From: Cryptomeria japonica
Lineage: Eukaryota; Streptophyta; Pinopsida; Cupressales; Cupressaceae
NCBI RefSeq assembly: GCF_030272615.1
Contig: NC_081406.1
Coordinates: 190,643,891 to 190,707,890 of the forward strand
Reading direction: 5' to 3'
Length of the DNA: 64,000 nucleotides
Part shown: positions 38,252 to 48,370 of the stretch, in pieces
Layout of the letters: every line of letters starts with the position of its first letter
Numbering within the stretch: the first letter of the stretch is position 1
Position numbers and translations under genes: made by a program
The notes under the pieces: model-generated
Database searches by the model: none
Seen by the model: only the letters and a program-made list of their open reading frames with translations
Told to the model about the DNA's origin: nothing

Positions 38252-38423
38252 AACGGGCCCCCGTTTTATAAACGGGGGCCCGTTTATAAAACGGGGGCCC
38301 GTTTCATTTTCTGCCCGTTGGATTTAACAACGGGCCCCCGTTTTAATAACGGGCCCCCGTTATTTAAATAACGGGCCCCGTTTTTAAAACGGGGGCCCGT
38401 TGTTAAAATAACGGGGGCCCGTT
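38252..38423. repeat. Left array of asymmetric GC-rich 14-mer boxes
   Basis: Forward boxes AACGGGGGCCCGTT lie at 38271-38284, 38290-38303, 38388-38401 and 38410-38423. Reverse boxes AACGGGCCCCCGTT lie at 38252-38265, 38329-38342 and 38348-38361. A 13-bp variant lies at 38370-38382, and degenerate halves at about 38311 and 38434. Spacers are 4-12 bp of A/T in most cases. The array ends about 150 bp before the transposase start codon, so it may act both as a transposase-binding site and as promoter DNA. Confidence 0.95.
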
Positions 38424-38571
38424 ATTAAAATAACCGTTGCTGTAAAAAAAAAACAGATTGCATCGATTTACTACACTATCATTGAAATCCGTACTGACAA
38501 AGATTTTTTACATCATTTGGCAGTACTTTTTAATATTTTTTACGCGATTTTTTGAAGACAAGTTTGTAAAA

Positions 38572-41500
38572 ATGGGTTCTAAGCAACGTCAAAAGAAAAA
38601 AAAGAGGACAATGACAGTGGACGAAATTCAAGCACAAAGAGAGAAGGAGGCAAAACGCCAAAGAGATCGAAGATCACAACAACGACAATTGAATAACACT
38701 TTTGAAGCATCTAGTTCAGTGCCCGTTGTAGATGAGACCATTGAAGACATCATGATGGATGCAAGAAATATAGAACCACACACGGGTATGACTGTTGATG
38801 CAAATGTTGATGTGGATGCGAATCCTGGTATGTTTTTAAATCCTGATGACTATGATGCCAATCAAATTGCTGATTTAAATGAAGCTGGATATAAATTTCA
38901 TACACCAATACGAAAAGAAATAAAAATTGAAAATATTACACCACCATCTCTAAAAGAAAATGAATGTAATTTGTTTACTATTGATAGCAATGTGCTAGAT
39001 AATCTTAATGGGTTAGTTTCTTGGAGACAAATCAGAACACATGCAAACAGATTATATAAACAATTTTTCTATAATAAAAAGTTAGGATTCCAATGTCAAT
39101 TAATGCTACAATTAATAAAAATGTTAAAAATGCGTAAAGTCATGAAAAAAATAGGTATTTATGCAAAACCAAAAAGAAAAGATGAATCATATAAGCAAGT
39201 TGTATCTACTGTTGCCAGTGCCATCGATTCTATAGGAAAAACAAGTCGATCTAAAGATAAGAATGCAGCACGTAGAGTTATAACGACTGCTATAGTTGAC
39301 AAAATGATTGTTAATAAAAGAATGTTAAGTGATATAAGTGGCTATTTGAACTTACATCGTAGAACCTTGTCAAGAGCGGCCAAAAGAAGAGACACAATTG
39401 AAATTGATCCACTAAACCATTGTTGGAGTTTTAGTGGTAGACTTCAAAGGTCGGACATGAAATTAAATGATGAAACTAAACAATTAATTACAAAATTTTG
39501 GCATGATAACACTAGAGTTTCATCAAATGTTAGAGATGTTTTAAAGTTAAGGGTGGGATCAAAAATTCGTGATCCTCATCCAAAACATCTTCTTGACATG
39601 ACTCAAACTGAATTCTTTAAAAAATTTAGTGATGAATCTGTGTTAATGAATTTACGAATTAGTCAAAGATCATTTGAAAAATGCAAACCCTGGTATGTTA
39701 AAATCAATAAACAAAGAATATCTTGTTGTTGTAAAACTCATGTCCAGTTTCGTTACTATTATGATGTTTTTCGATATATTCGTTGTATGTTGCATGGTAA
39801 TGATCTTGTGCAGGATTGTGGTGTTTATGTTCCACCTGAAACTATAAAAGATTTTATTGGAAGTTTATTTTGTAAACCACCTAATGAACAATTATTTCTT
39901 TCCAGTTCATGCATTTATGGTCTTTGCAATTTATGTGGGAACTATTCTTCGATAGGTGAATGTTTGCATGAACATGTTTCATCTGAGTTTGGACAAAAAA
40001 TGGTTGATGTTAGGAGATTTAAAAATATAGAATACCCTCTAAAGGATGGAAAGATGGGGAAACGTTTAGAATTGATTACAGAACAGAATAGTGTGAATGC
40101 ATTTATTAGTGAGTTTAAAACTCATATTGTTCCAAAATATGTGAAACATTCCCAACATGCCCGATGGCTTGATGGACAGTTTCGCATATGCAAGAACACA
40201 TTTCCAATTGGAACAATAGTATCAGTTGTGGATTTTGCAGAAAATTATACTCTAAAACCACAAGAGGAAACTCAATCACAATACTACAACTCAGTGCAAG
40301 TGGCCATATTTGTGCACATTATATATAGACATGACCATGACAGTACAGAAGATAACAGAAAAATTTTGAGGGAGTATCATTTCTATGTTAGTGATAATCG
40401 ATTACACTCTTCAGAGTTTGTCCAACATTGTTTCGAGGTATTTTATGATAATCTTAAGGAAAGAGAAATTGACATGAAACAACATATGATATGGTCAGAT
40501 AACTGCACTGGACAATTCAAAAATGCAAGAATGTTTTATTGGCTATGCAAAGTTCACAAGATAACCAATGTCCAACATTTATGGAGTTTTTTTGAAGCGG
40601 GACATGGTAAGGGGGAACACGATGGAGCCGGTGCCTGTATAAAAAGAGCTCTTGCTAGAGAACAATTGAAATTCGAGGATGCAGTGAAATTCAGAGATGC
40701 TCGTGCAGTTGTAGATTGGTGCAATTCAAAGTTGTCAAAAGGATCAACTGAAAACTCTGCAATTCGACGTTTCTTCTGGTTGATAGAGGAAGATAGTATT
40801 CCTATTCGGCATGATTGTAATACCATCATTGGATCAGCTAAATGGCATTCGTTTAAGAGTTCTAATTCAAACACATGGACTATATTCACAAGGCAACTTG
40901 CTTGCTTTTGTCAGTTTTGTGTTTTTGGAGATTGGGAATTTTGTGAGAATAAAGAATGGGTTGAAGAATGGCAACAAAGATCATTGACACCCATAGATGC
41001 AAATGATCCGCATGAAAGAACTGATGAAGATATGGATCAAATGTTTGCATCAAATGACTATGATCGCATTTCAGATCTTATACAACAAGGTAAAATTATT
41101 TTTGAAATTTGTTTTGATTTATTAAATAGTACATAAATTTATGAAATCTTACAGTGTATATTTTTGTTTTTATTTCTCATTAAATATTAAAATAAAATTG
41201 TTTTGTGCACAGGACATGTCTATGCTGTTGTTGCACCAGAGGACAATGAAGAGGGGACAGAGTATTGGTTGGCTCGATGTGTAGAGCCAAAACATAAGCT
41301 AACTACTCCTCGAGTAGATGATGATGGTTATGACTATCCAACAGGATCTGTGGTTGTTGTTGGCACTTGGCTACGCAAATATCTAACAAGAAAGAATGGA
41401 TTGCCCGCATTTGAAGATTATGAATTAGAGAAAAAGATTATACATTACTCACATTTGGTAGTGGCAACTAATATAAAATTGGATAGATATCGTGGCAGGC

Positions 41501-41598
41501 CTGCTAATAAACAATTATGGACTCTCTCTATGGAAGAGCACGAGACAATTATAGATGCTTTGCAAAAGAGAGAGGATGCAGATGGTATAATAGAATGA
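38572..41598 (+). CDS. Transposase-like protein of the 11-kb DNA transposon, two exons
   Basis: Exon 1 runs from ATG 38572 to 41089 (CAAG|GTAAAA). Intron 41090-41212 ends TGTGCACAG. Exon 2 is 41213-41598. The junction codon GGA keeps frame, giving about 967 aa with no internal stop. An in-frame ATG 38 codons upstream (38458) precedes a hydrophobic, unlikely N terminus, so I prefer MGSKQRQKKKKRTM. Residues 1-40 are a basic/NLS-like helix. Cys/His clusters suggest zinc binding: ISCCCKTH at 383-390 and C447-x4-C452-x2-C455-x8-C464-LHEH. Candidate catalytic blocks are VVDFAENYTL (D554), IWSDNCTGQFKNARMFYWLC (D643) and EAGHGKGEHDGAGACIKR (E682 or D684). This D...D...HGKG..DG layout recalls uncharacterised transposon proteins of invertebrates, from memory only. 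Exon 2 adds a small domain (EYWLARCVEPKHKL, VVVVGTWLRKYLTRKNGL) that may be an SH3-like or chromo-like fold. The function is inferred from element structure. Confidence 0.8.
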
Positions 41599-41849
41599 AT
41601 ATCAAGTAAGTTATAATTTGAACCCTTAATCCACCTCCCTTTTAAAAGTCGTGATGCATATTATATATAGTATTTTAAATCATGAATCATAATTACAAAA
41701 TCTAATCTATACTAAAATTTTGTTTCAGGTCTACCACAAGTAGAAGGCATCAATGAAAACAAAGTTATTTGTGCATACTTTATGTTTCATTTTGAATAAT
41801 TACAAGTAAGTTAAATTTTTGTACCCTTAAGGCAAATCCATTTGTATTT

Positions 41850-42085
41850 TAAATTCAATGTATTCTGATTATAAAAACTAATCATATGTATTTACTTTTT
41901 CTAGGTCTCTCAGAGTAGACTTGGCCTCAATGACTACTATATTGTTTGTGCATACTTTATGTTGTATTTTAAATTCAATGCATCCTGATTATAAAAACTA
42001 ATCATATGTATTTTTTTTTCTAGGTCTCTCAGAGTAGACTTGCCCTGAATGACTACTATTGTTTGTGCATACTTTATGTTGTATT
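41850..42085 (+). repeat. Tandem duplication in transposase 3' region
   Basis: Two units of about 118 bp share TGTATTTTAAATTCAATG, CTAATCATATGTATTT, CTAGGTCTCTCAGAGTAGAC and GTGCATACTTTATGTTG. Each carries a TTTCTAG acceptor-like end, so they may be alternative 3' UTR exons. Confidence 0.75.
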
Positions 42086-42429
42086 TTGAGAGATATAAAT
42101 CCTTATTATTATAATTTAAATAGACTGTTTATTTTATTTTAGATATGTCTTCTTGATTACATTTTGTGTACAATATACATAAATGAGAGACTACTGGTCA
42201 AATTTATGAATGAGATAATTATGTTTTAATCAAGTTCTATTCATTATATTTGTTAAATGATACTTTTTGATTTAGAATATGTTATAATTATAAGATATGT
42301 TTCGATACTTAGTTCATGATGTATGCACATGTAGTTTATCTAATCACAAGAACTATTTAAATAAAATTCCAAAAATAAAATTACAAGTCCACATAATGCC
42401 TATAAAGTTGTTTAAGCACAACTTCCATA

Positions 42430-42930
42430 AATAAAATTTCAAGTCCACATAATATATAAAGTATGCACAAAATTTCAAGTCCACATAATTTCAAGTCAAT
42501 ATATATGATCTAATGTGCACATAATTTCAAGTCCACATAATATCTAATGCGCACAATACACATAAAGTATGCACATAATATATATGATCTAATCCTATTA
42601 TGAAACTATCCATATATATAAAGTATGTGTGTGCACGTGTAAACAAATATGTAAAGCCCGTAAAATAGTACATATCAGAGCCAAATAAACAGTAAAATTT
42701 CAAGTCCACATAATCCATATAATATCTAATCCATATATATGTCTAGATGGTAACATGATGTTCACTCCACATAATATCTAATGTGCACAAAATATATAAA
42801 GTATGCACAAAATATATATGATCTAATCCTATTATGCAACTATCAATATATATAAAGTATGTGCACGTGTAAACAAATGTGTAAAGTCCATAAAAAAGTA
42901 CATATCAAAGCCAAATAAATAGTAAAATCT
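42430..42930. repeat. Duplicated AT-rich segment between convergent gene ends
   Basis: Two diverged copies (about 42533-42712 and 42768-42930) share GATCTAATCCTATTATG, ATATATAAAGTATGTG and GCACGTGTAAACAAAT. Several TTCAAGTCCACATAAT words lie in and around them. Non-coding, covering the 3' ends of both genes. Confidence 0.75.
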
Positions 42931-44997
42931 AAGTGCTATCATCAATAACATCTCGTGGTCTCTTGTCCCCAGGACGTGGTCCAGATCCACCTGTCTCATG
43001 CTGTACAATAAAAAAATAATATTAAAATATTACTTGAAATTAACTATTAAAAGAATCATTTATCAAATATAGTAGAATTCGTAAATTAAGTTACAAACTT
43101 ACCATATGCTCATCAGATCCTGTAGCAGTATCTCTCTTGTCCCCGGGACGTGGTCCAGATCCACCTGTCTCATGCTGTACAATAAAAAAATAATATTAAA
43201 ATATTACTTGAAATTAACTATTAAAAGAATCATTTATCAAATATAGTAGAATTCATAAATTAAGTTACAAACTTACCATATGCTCATCAGATCCTGTAGC
43301 AGTATCTCCTCTAGCAGTATCTTGTGCAGTATCAACACCAAATGCAGTGCTAGCTAGCTCCTGTACAAGGTCAAATTCAAAGTGTCCAATTAAATCTTAA
43401 ATTAAGAGTCAAAATAAGATCAAATTAAGTATTACATATTAATACCTCAAAGGATGTCGATGTGCGTTCAAATTGGCTCTGATCAAAATTATGAGGATAA
43501 CCTATCCTAATGGTAGTGTCCACCTGCATACATGCATTTAATGAAATCATATTTAGTGAACATATATATGTGTACTAAATAATTTCAAGTAAAGTTACAA
43601 TATTGTAAGAGTTCATATTTAAGTTAAGAATTATAAGATACATACCATAGATGGTGTCACAATAGTCAGACCCTCTTCTCAATGTGATGTAGAGGGTCCC
43701 TCATGACCTGAATCCTGGAGAAAGAAGCATTCAATGTATCAACATGAAAATTTATATAATATACGACGATAGCATATTAACTTAAAAAGATCTAGTACAA
43801 TGTCTAGATAGAAATTTATACTATACCCCATAAGGTGTGCCGAGTTGTCTTCCAGTAGATGCAATATTGACTCTAATATTAGGCGTAGTCCTTATCTACA
43901 TAAACAAAATTTATTTAATGAAGTATTAGATTGTATAAAAAAAGAGATGCACTTAGTTTATACCTATATTTAATGAAGTACATAAAAACATTGACATGTA
44001 CATGTATATATATCTATACCTGGTCAAGATGAACATCCGAGCAAAGAAAATCCATATAAGATGTCATCATACTATCATCTGTTGCATCATGCTCATCTGG
44101 AACTGAAGTAGATCCTGCAGCAGTAGTGGGACCTACACACGTCTCATGACAACTCGAACACATATGTGGCATCCATCGAGGAGCAGATGCCATGTGAGCA
44201 GCTTGCTCACTCAGGTTCCCTGTGAGGGAAGTCAAAGCATCTAATGTCGAAATGAATGATGTATTTTGGACATCTGCAGGAATCGATGGAGCAACAAGTG
44301 GAACTATGGGTGGATCCGGTAGGGGATTATTACTCCGTGCCCCTAATCTATGCTGTGGCATTCCACGACCAACACCCTGGAATGACTTAATATCAAAATA
44401 ATTTGGTTTTTGGTTCATTACAAACTCACAGTATAATTTCTTCAAAAAATAAAAAGGGACCTCATAATTACGATGTGGTGGATAATCAAAAACCATCCAC
44501 CATCTATCCCAAAAGTATCTAGCCATTTCTGGATGCACACACCACCTAATTGAAATTCTTTTCTGGTTAGGTTGCATTGGTTCTCTTGTTTTTGGGTTGG
44601 TAAAATATGGACATAAATGAGCTTTGGTTATTTTCAAATTTGTGATTTGTCTATAAGTTAAACCATCGGCATAAAAATCACGCAACTCTTGTCGTCGTCT
44701 ATGAAATTGATCTAATTGAGAATCAACAGATCTAACTGACTCGACAACAGTTTGCATTGATTTTGCAAACTCTACAAGATGGGGTGGCGTGACTTGCTCA
44801 TTTTGGATAGCAGCAATGTTTTGTTCAATCACTTGTAGGTTTTCATTAATTCGTTCTCTTAAACGAATTTCATCCAATCTAGGGGGTTGTGGTGGTGGTG
44901 GTGGTGGTGGTGGTGGAGGAGGAGGAGGAGGAGGAGGAGGAGGGGGTTGTGGTGGGGGATTTTCACCTAATAGTTCATCTATGTCAAAAACATCCAT
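42929..44997 (-). CDS. Second gene of the DNA transposon: polyproline protein, seven exons
   Basis: On the minus strand ATG 44997 (MDVFDIDELLGENPPP) follows an acceptor (TATATGCAG) at about 45012, so a 5' exon lies further right. Coding exons, all phase 0 with GT/AG borders: 44997-44020, 43895-43827, 43714-43646, 43523-43446, 43360-43277, 43174-43103, and 43000-42929 ending in TAG. Exon 1 encodes a run of about 20 prolines, a helix (NENLQVIEQNIAAIQNEQVT) and a globular part (ISIRWCVHPEMARYFWDRWW, YEVPFYFLKKLYCEFV). A Cys cluster, HMCSSCHETC, follows. In exon 3 codon 12 is TGA (43681-43679), giving 360 aa; read through, the gene would encode about 473 residues. The family is unknown to me. By analogy with other two-gene transposons it could be a DNA-binding accessory protein; that is inference. 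Confidence 0.65.
42960..43307 (-). repeat. Recent 174-bp duplication of an exon plus intron in gene 2
   Basis: Copies 42960-43133 and 43134-43307 differ at only a few positions (for example CCCCAGGACG against CCCCGGGACG). Each carries an exon encoding HETGGSGPRPGDKR and its intron, and 174 bp with phase-0 borders preserves the frame. Confidence 0.9.
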
Positions 44998-45927
44998 GAT
45001 GGCAAAGAACTCCTGCATATATAAAGATATACATGAATTATATACAACTCTATGTCAAAGAAGAATCTATTTTACTAAATTAAAAAAAAACATTTATAAA
45101 TAGTAACATTTCTATGTTGTTGAATGAGATACACATGAAATATATAATATAATATTGAACTTAAAAAAATATACATGTACATACTATTGAATCTTGAAAT
45201 ATAAAATTTGCGCACAAAACTTAATAAAAACTTTCAATGAAACATCATAAATCTATTAGAATTCAATTACGTAGTTTTGAGATAATTGTCATCAATTCAT
45301 ATTACATTGATTAGTCTTCAAACAATCTTAAAAAAAAACTAATCTCCCATGACTATAAATGACATACTTAAAACATATTATATTCTAAGTGGTTGTCATG
45401 TAAAGACAAAACATCAAAACTTTTGAAGAGTTAAGCATATTTCACCATTAAATTTCTCCCATAATCAAATCTACACAAGATTATAATTTACAAAAGGTCT
45501 TCAAAAAATATTATTTCCTATAAATCATTTATTATAAAACTCCACAATCATTTGTTTTCATATATAATCTTTCTATAAAATTTAAGATATCAATCCATAC
45601 ACAAATTCTCTTACAAAGTTGAATAAGAAATGAAGGATAGAGGATTAAATACTAAGATTGTTTTGAGAGATCAATGGAGTAGATTGATTGAAAGGATTGT
45701 GTGCATTAGAAGCTTCCAAGTGGCAACTTAAATGTTTGGTGCACATGAGGAGTTCATGATCCAAGAAAGTTTTGAGGAAAAGGTCTTCTTAGGGGCGTAT
45801 ACACCAAGATGTTGTAAAAAAAGGTAGCCAAATGACCAAAAAAAGATAAACACGAGTGCGTTATTGGGAAATTCATTTAACGCATTTGAGGTCTTTTTTG
45901 TAGTGTTTTTTTCTTACACTATACTAG

Positions 45928-46087
45928 GCTTGTTTACACTATCGTAGGTTCATTAGGACTATCCTAGGTTCATTAGGATTGTCCCAAGTTCATTATTGCT
46001 TTCTTAGGCTCATTAGGACTTTCTTAGGTTCATTAAGACTGCCCTACATTCATTAGGATCATTTGAGGCTCATTGGGACTTTCAAAG
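45928..46087. repeat. 20-bp tandem array, eight units
   Basis: Units start every 20 bp from 45928. The pattern is GTTCATTAGGACTATCCTAG with substitutions, for example GCTCATTAGGACTTTCTTAG at 46008. Most units keep CATTA and a C/T-rich half ending TAG. Confidence 0.85.
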
Positions 46088-47583
46088 AAATGTTGCTCTC
46101 TCATTAGGCAAGGAGGATATAGACCCTTTAGGTTCTCTCATGTTTTATAGACATTTGATAGGTTTTAAATTCGAAATATTCATTAATGGAGTTAGTCTAG
46201 TGTTTCTTGGTTAGTGAGGAGGATCAGTAGATGTACATCATTAAAGTTTACATAAGGGTTGCATTCAAGTCTTGAAATATTCCATCTCTTGTTCAAATAT
46301 ATGTAAGAAGGGGAGAACATTGGATATATTACATCATTAGATAGTTTTAGATTATAATAAAATATAAAATAAATTAATATTTAGATGTTGAATTATAGGT
46401 TAGTTAATAGTTAGTAATTAGTAAATTAGTTATTGATTGGGAAGTTGCATTCCCATAGGTTAGTTGGTTCATGTCCAAAAATAAGGACATGATGTAATGT
46501 TCAAATCAAGTTGTGATCTAGATTAAATTTAAATATCTTAGTTTTCATAATTTAAATTAAGATATTCATCTATAATAATGGTGTAGTCATTGTAATTATA
46601 ATTTTTCACATAATACATACAACATCAATGCATTAAGCAAAAGAGGACAATTACAAGGATCAACATGTTCATGTAATGAATCACCATGATGACCATATAA
46701 GATGATAGATTTTAACTTAACAATTTGAAAGGTTACATAATCCTTGTAAGAAAATAAGGAATGAATGAGAATAGGTTATCATCATTTTCTAATACAAAAG
46801 AACTCAGACATTATCACTATATACATAGCCCAAAAAAAACTTATACATCCAAAATGACGTGGAAACAATATTCAAACCTCAAGGAATGTATAATAGAAGA
46901 ATGAACAATGGAGATAATCAATTTCTCAATCTAGTCCTACAAAAAATTATTTATTTACTCTTGAGACATGAATTATGAAACAAATGGAAAAGTAAGTAAC
47001 AAAGAAGATAAAATTATAATCTAATAAAATAGGAAAATAATACATCAAGGTACATTCTAATAGTCAACCTTGCTTTAGAATTTTTTTCTTAAAAATGCAT
47101 CTACTATTTACTATTGGCACTTTCCCCTTTTAAAATATTTCACACCTTACCAAAATTACCCAATGGTCCAAAATGTTATTTTCCGCATGGTTTATGATAT
47201 TCACCCTTTTCTAGCATGATAGTTTAACTAAGTAGGTGAGAAGTAAAAAAAATGCCAAGATCATCTTATTTTTAACTCCAAATTTTATATTGAAGGTTTC
47301 AAAGGGTTCCTCTAAAATAATTTTAATATAATTAACTAATAAAATGTAATTTTTAACCAATAAACCAAGAAAAAGATTATATTTTAAACGCTAGTGAATG
47401 TCTAGGCCAATATAAGACAAAATGGTCTAACACTAAGCATGTTGTCACATATTTTCTAAATAAATTATTATAATATGGATATAACCATTGAGTTTTAAAA
47501 TTAATTAGCCTCAATAAAAAAATCTCAATTTCTATATATTTCATAAATGCATAATTATTATAATATGTTCGGTTTTATTTCAA

Positions 47584-47779
47584 TTTCATTTTCGAACATT
47601 TTTGTTTTTGTTTCCATTTCATTTTTGGTTTTTTGTTTGTGTCGATTTCATTTTCGAACGTTTTTGTTTTTGTTTCCATTTCATTTTCGGTTTTTTGTTT
47701 GTGTCGATTTCATTTTCAAACGTTTTTGTTTTTGTTCCCATTTCATTTTTGGTTTTTTGTTTGTGTCGATTTCATTTTG
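47584..47779. repeat. 62-bp tandem array, about 3.2 units
   Basis: Exact 62-bp spacing at 47584, 47646, 47708 and 47770. Each unit starts TTTCATTTTC and contains GGTTTTTTGTTTGTGTCGA. Pyrimidine-rich on the plus strand. The open frames through it are repeat artefacts. Confidence 0.92.
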
Positions 47780-48050
47780 TTAATTATCTAGGTTTGGTTT
47801 TGGTTTCTAAATTTGTTGATTACGGTTTAGGGTTAACTGTTCAAAAATATTTTACATCAAAATCAAGAATTTACAAATATAAAAAATAATTTATTTATAT
47901 GCTACTATTAAAAAAAACTAAAATAATAAAAAAAAAACTAAATAATACACAAAAAAAAGAGAAAAATACACAAGAAAATTATGAAATGTAAAAATAGATG
48001 ACAGAATGTGTACCTGGGATAGTGGTGGAGGCTTGAAGTGGAAACCACAG

Positions 48051-48300
48051 CACGGGGGCCCGTTTTCGATATCCCTTTGTATAACAGTAAAAATGAAAAA
48101 TTATCCCAAAAAAAGGGTAAAAATAGCTTTTCAAAACGGGGGCCCGTTGTGTTTACAAACGGGGGCCCGTTTTGTTTAAAGACGGGGCCCCGTTTTATTT
48201 GGCTTCGGCACCTCGTGACCTTTCGGCTCGGGAGGCCGAACCATTAACGGGCCCCCGTTTTTTATAACGGGCCCCCGTTTTTTAAAAACGGGGGCCCGTT
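48051..48300. repeat. Right array of asymmetric GC-rich 14-mer boxes
   Basis: Forward boxes AACGGGGGCCCGTT lie at 48135-48148, 48158-48171 and 48287-48300, and one-mismatch at 48051-48064. Reverse boxes AACGGGCCCCCGTT lie at 48246-48259 and 48266-48279. A symmetric variant GACGGGGCCCCGTT lies at 48181-48194. The array ends 66 bp from the transposon end, while the left array is about 880 bp from its end. Confidence 0.95.
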
Positions 48301-48338
48301 TTGCGGAGCGCGTTTTCCAACGCGCAGACTTCCGCGAA
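48301..48338. repeat. GC-rich hairpin inside the right terminus
   Basis: GCGCGTT (48308-48314) and AACGCGC (48319-48325) form a 7-bp stem with a TTCC loop. Flanking TTGCGGA and TCCGCGAA extend pairing after a five-base bulge. It sits six bases inside the inverted repeat. Confidence 0.8.
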
Positions 48339-48343
48339 TTTGT

Positions 48344-48366
48344 GACTCATTAGCTTGCACATACCC
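48344..48366 (-). repeat. Right terminal inverted repeat of the DNA transposon
   Basis: Reverse strand reads GGGTATGTGCAAG ... ATGAGTC, 18 of 23 identical to the left end. TTAT follows at 48367-48370. Confidence 0.9.
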
Positions 48367-48370
48367 TTAT

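Larger units (their letters stand above)
45019..48050. other. Non-coding 5' half of gene 2 side, AT-rich
   Basis: No protein motif on either strand apart from short chance frames. It holds two tandem arrays (45928-46087 and 47584-47779) and lies between gene 2 and the right box array, so it may contain gene 2's promoter and untranslated first exon(s). Confidence 0.5.
37368..48366. mobile_element. 11.0-kb two-gene DNA transposon, possibly Sola-like
   Basis: The 10,999-bp insertion is defined by comparing the split LTR with its intact sister, which gives a TTAT duplication without ambiguity. The ends form imperfect 23-bp inverted repeats (18 of 23 match) beginning GGGT. Near each end is an array of AACGGGGGCCCGTT boxes in both orientations. 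A transposase-like gene reads rightward from the left array and a second gene reads leftward from the right half. They converge, with stops at 41598 and 42929. A 4-bp duplication and a D...D...D/E protein are compatible with Sola-type elements by what I recall of that group. Merlin, hAT, MULE, CACTA, Harbinger and Mariner differ in duplication length or terminus. Superfamily not proven. Confidence 0.88.

Noticed and set aside
38252-38423. GC-rich box array as a CRISPR-like or attachment-site array
   Set aside because: Boxes occur in both orientations with tiny A/T spacers in a eukaryotic transposon; nothing supports a CRISPR system.
38458-38571. Upstream ATG giving 38 extra residues on the transposase
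   Set aside because: The extension is hydrophobic and abuts the box array; the basic MGSKQRQKKKK start at 38572 is more typical of a DNA-binding protein.
44789-45103. Plus-strand frame with a long polyglycine run
   Set aside because: It is the antisense of the polyproline tract in the minus-strand gene, which has splice sites and extended coding on the other strand.
47547-47889. Phe/Val-rich frames that look like membrane helices
   Set aside because: They are translations of the 62-bp pyrimidine-rich repeat; two frames give the same pattern.
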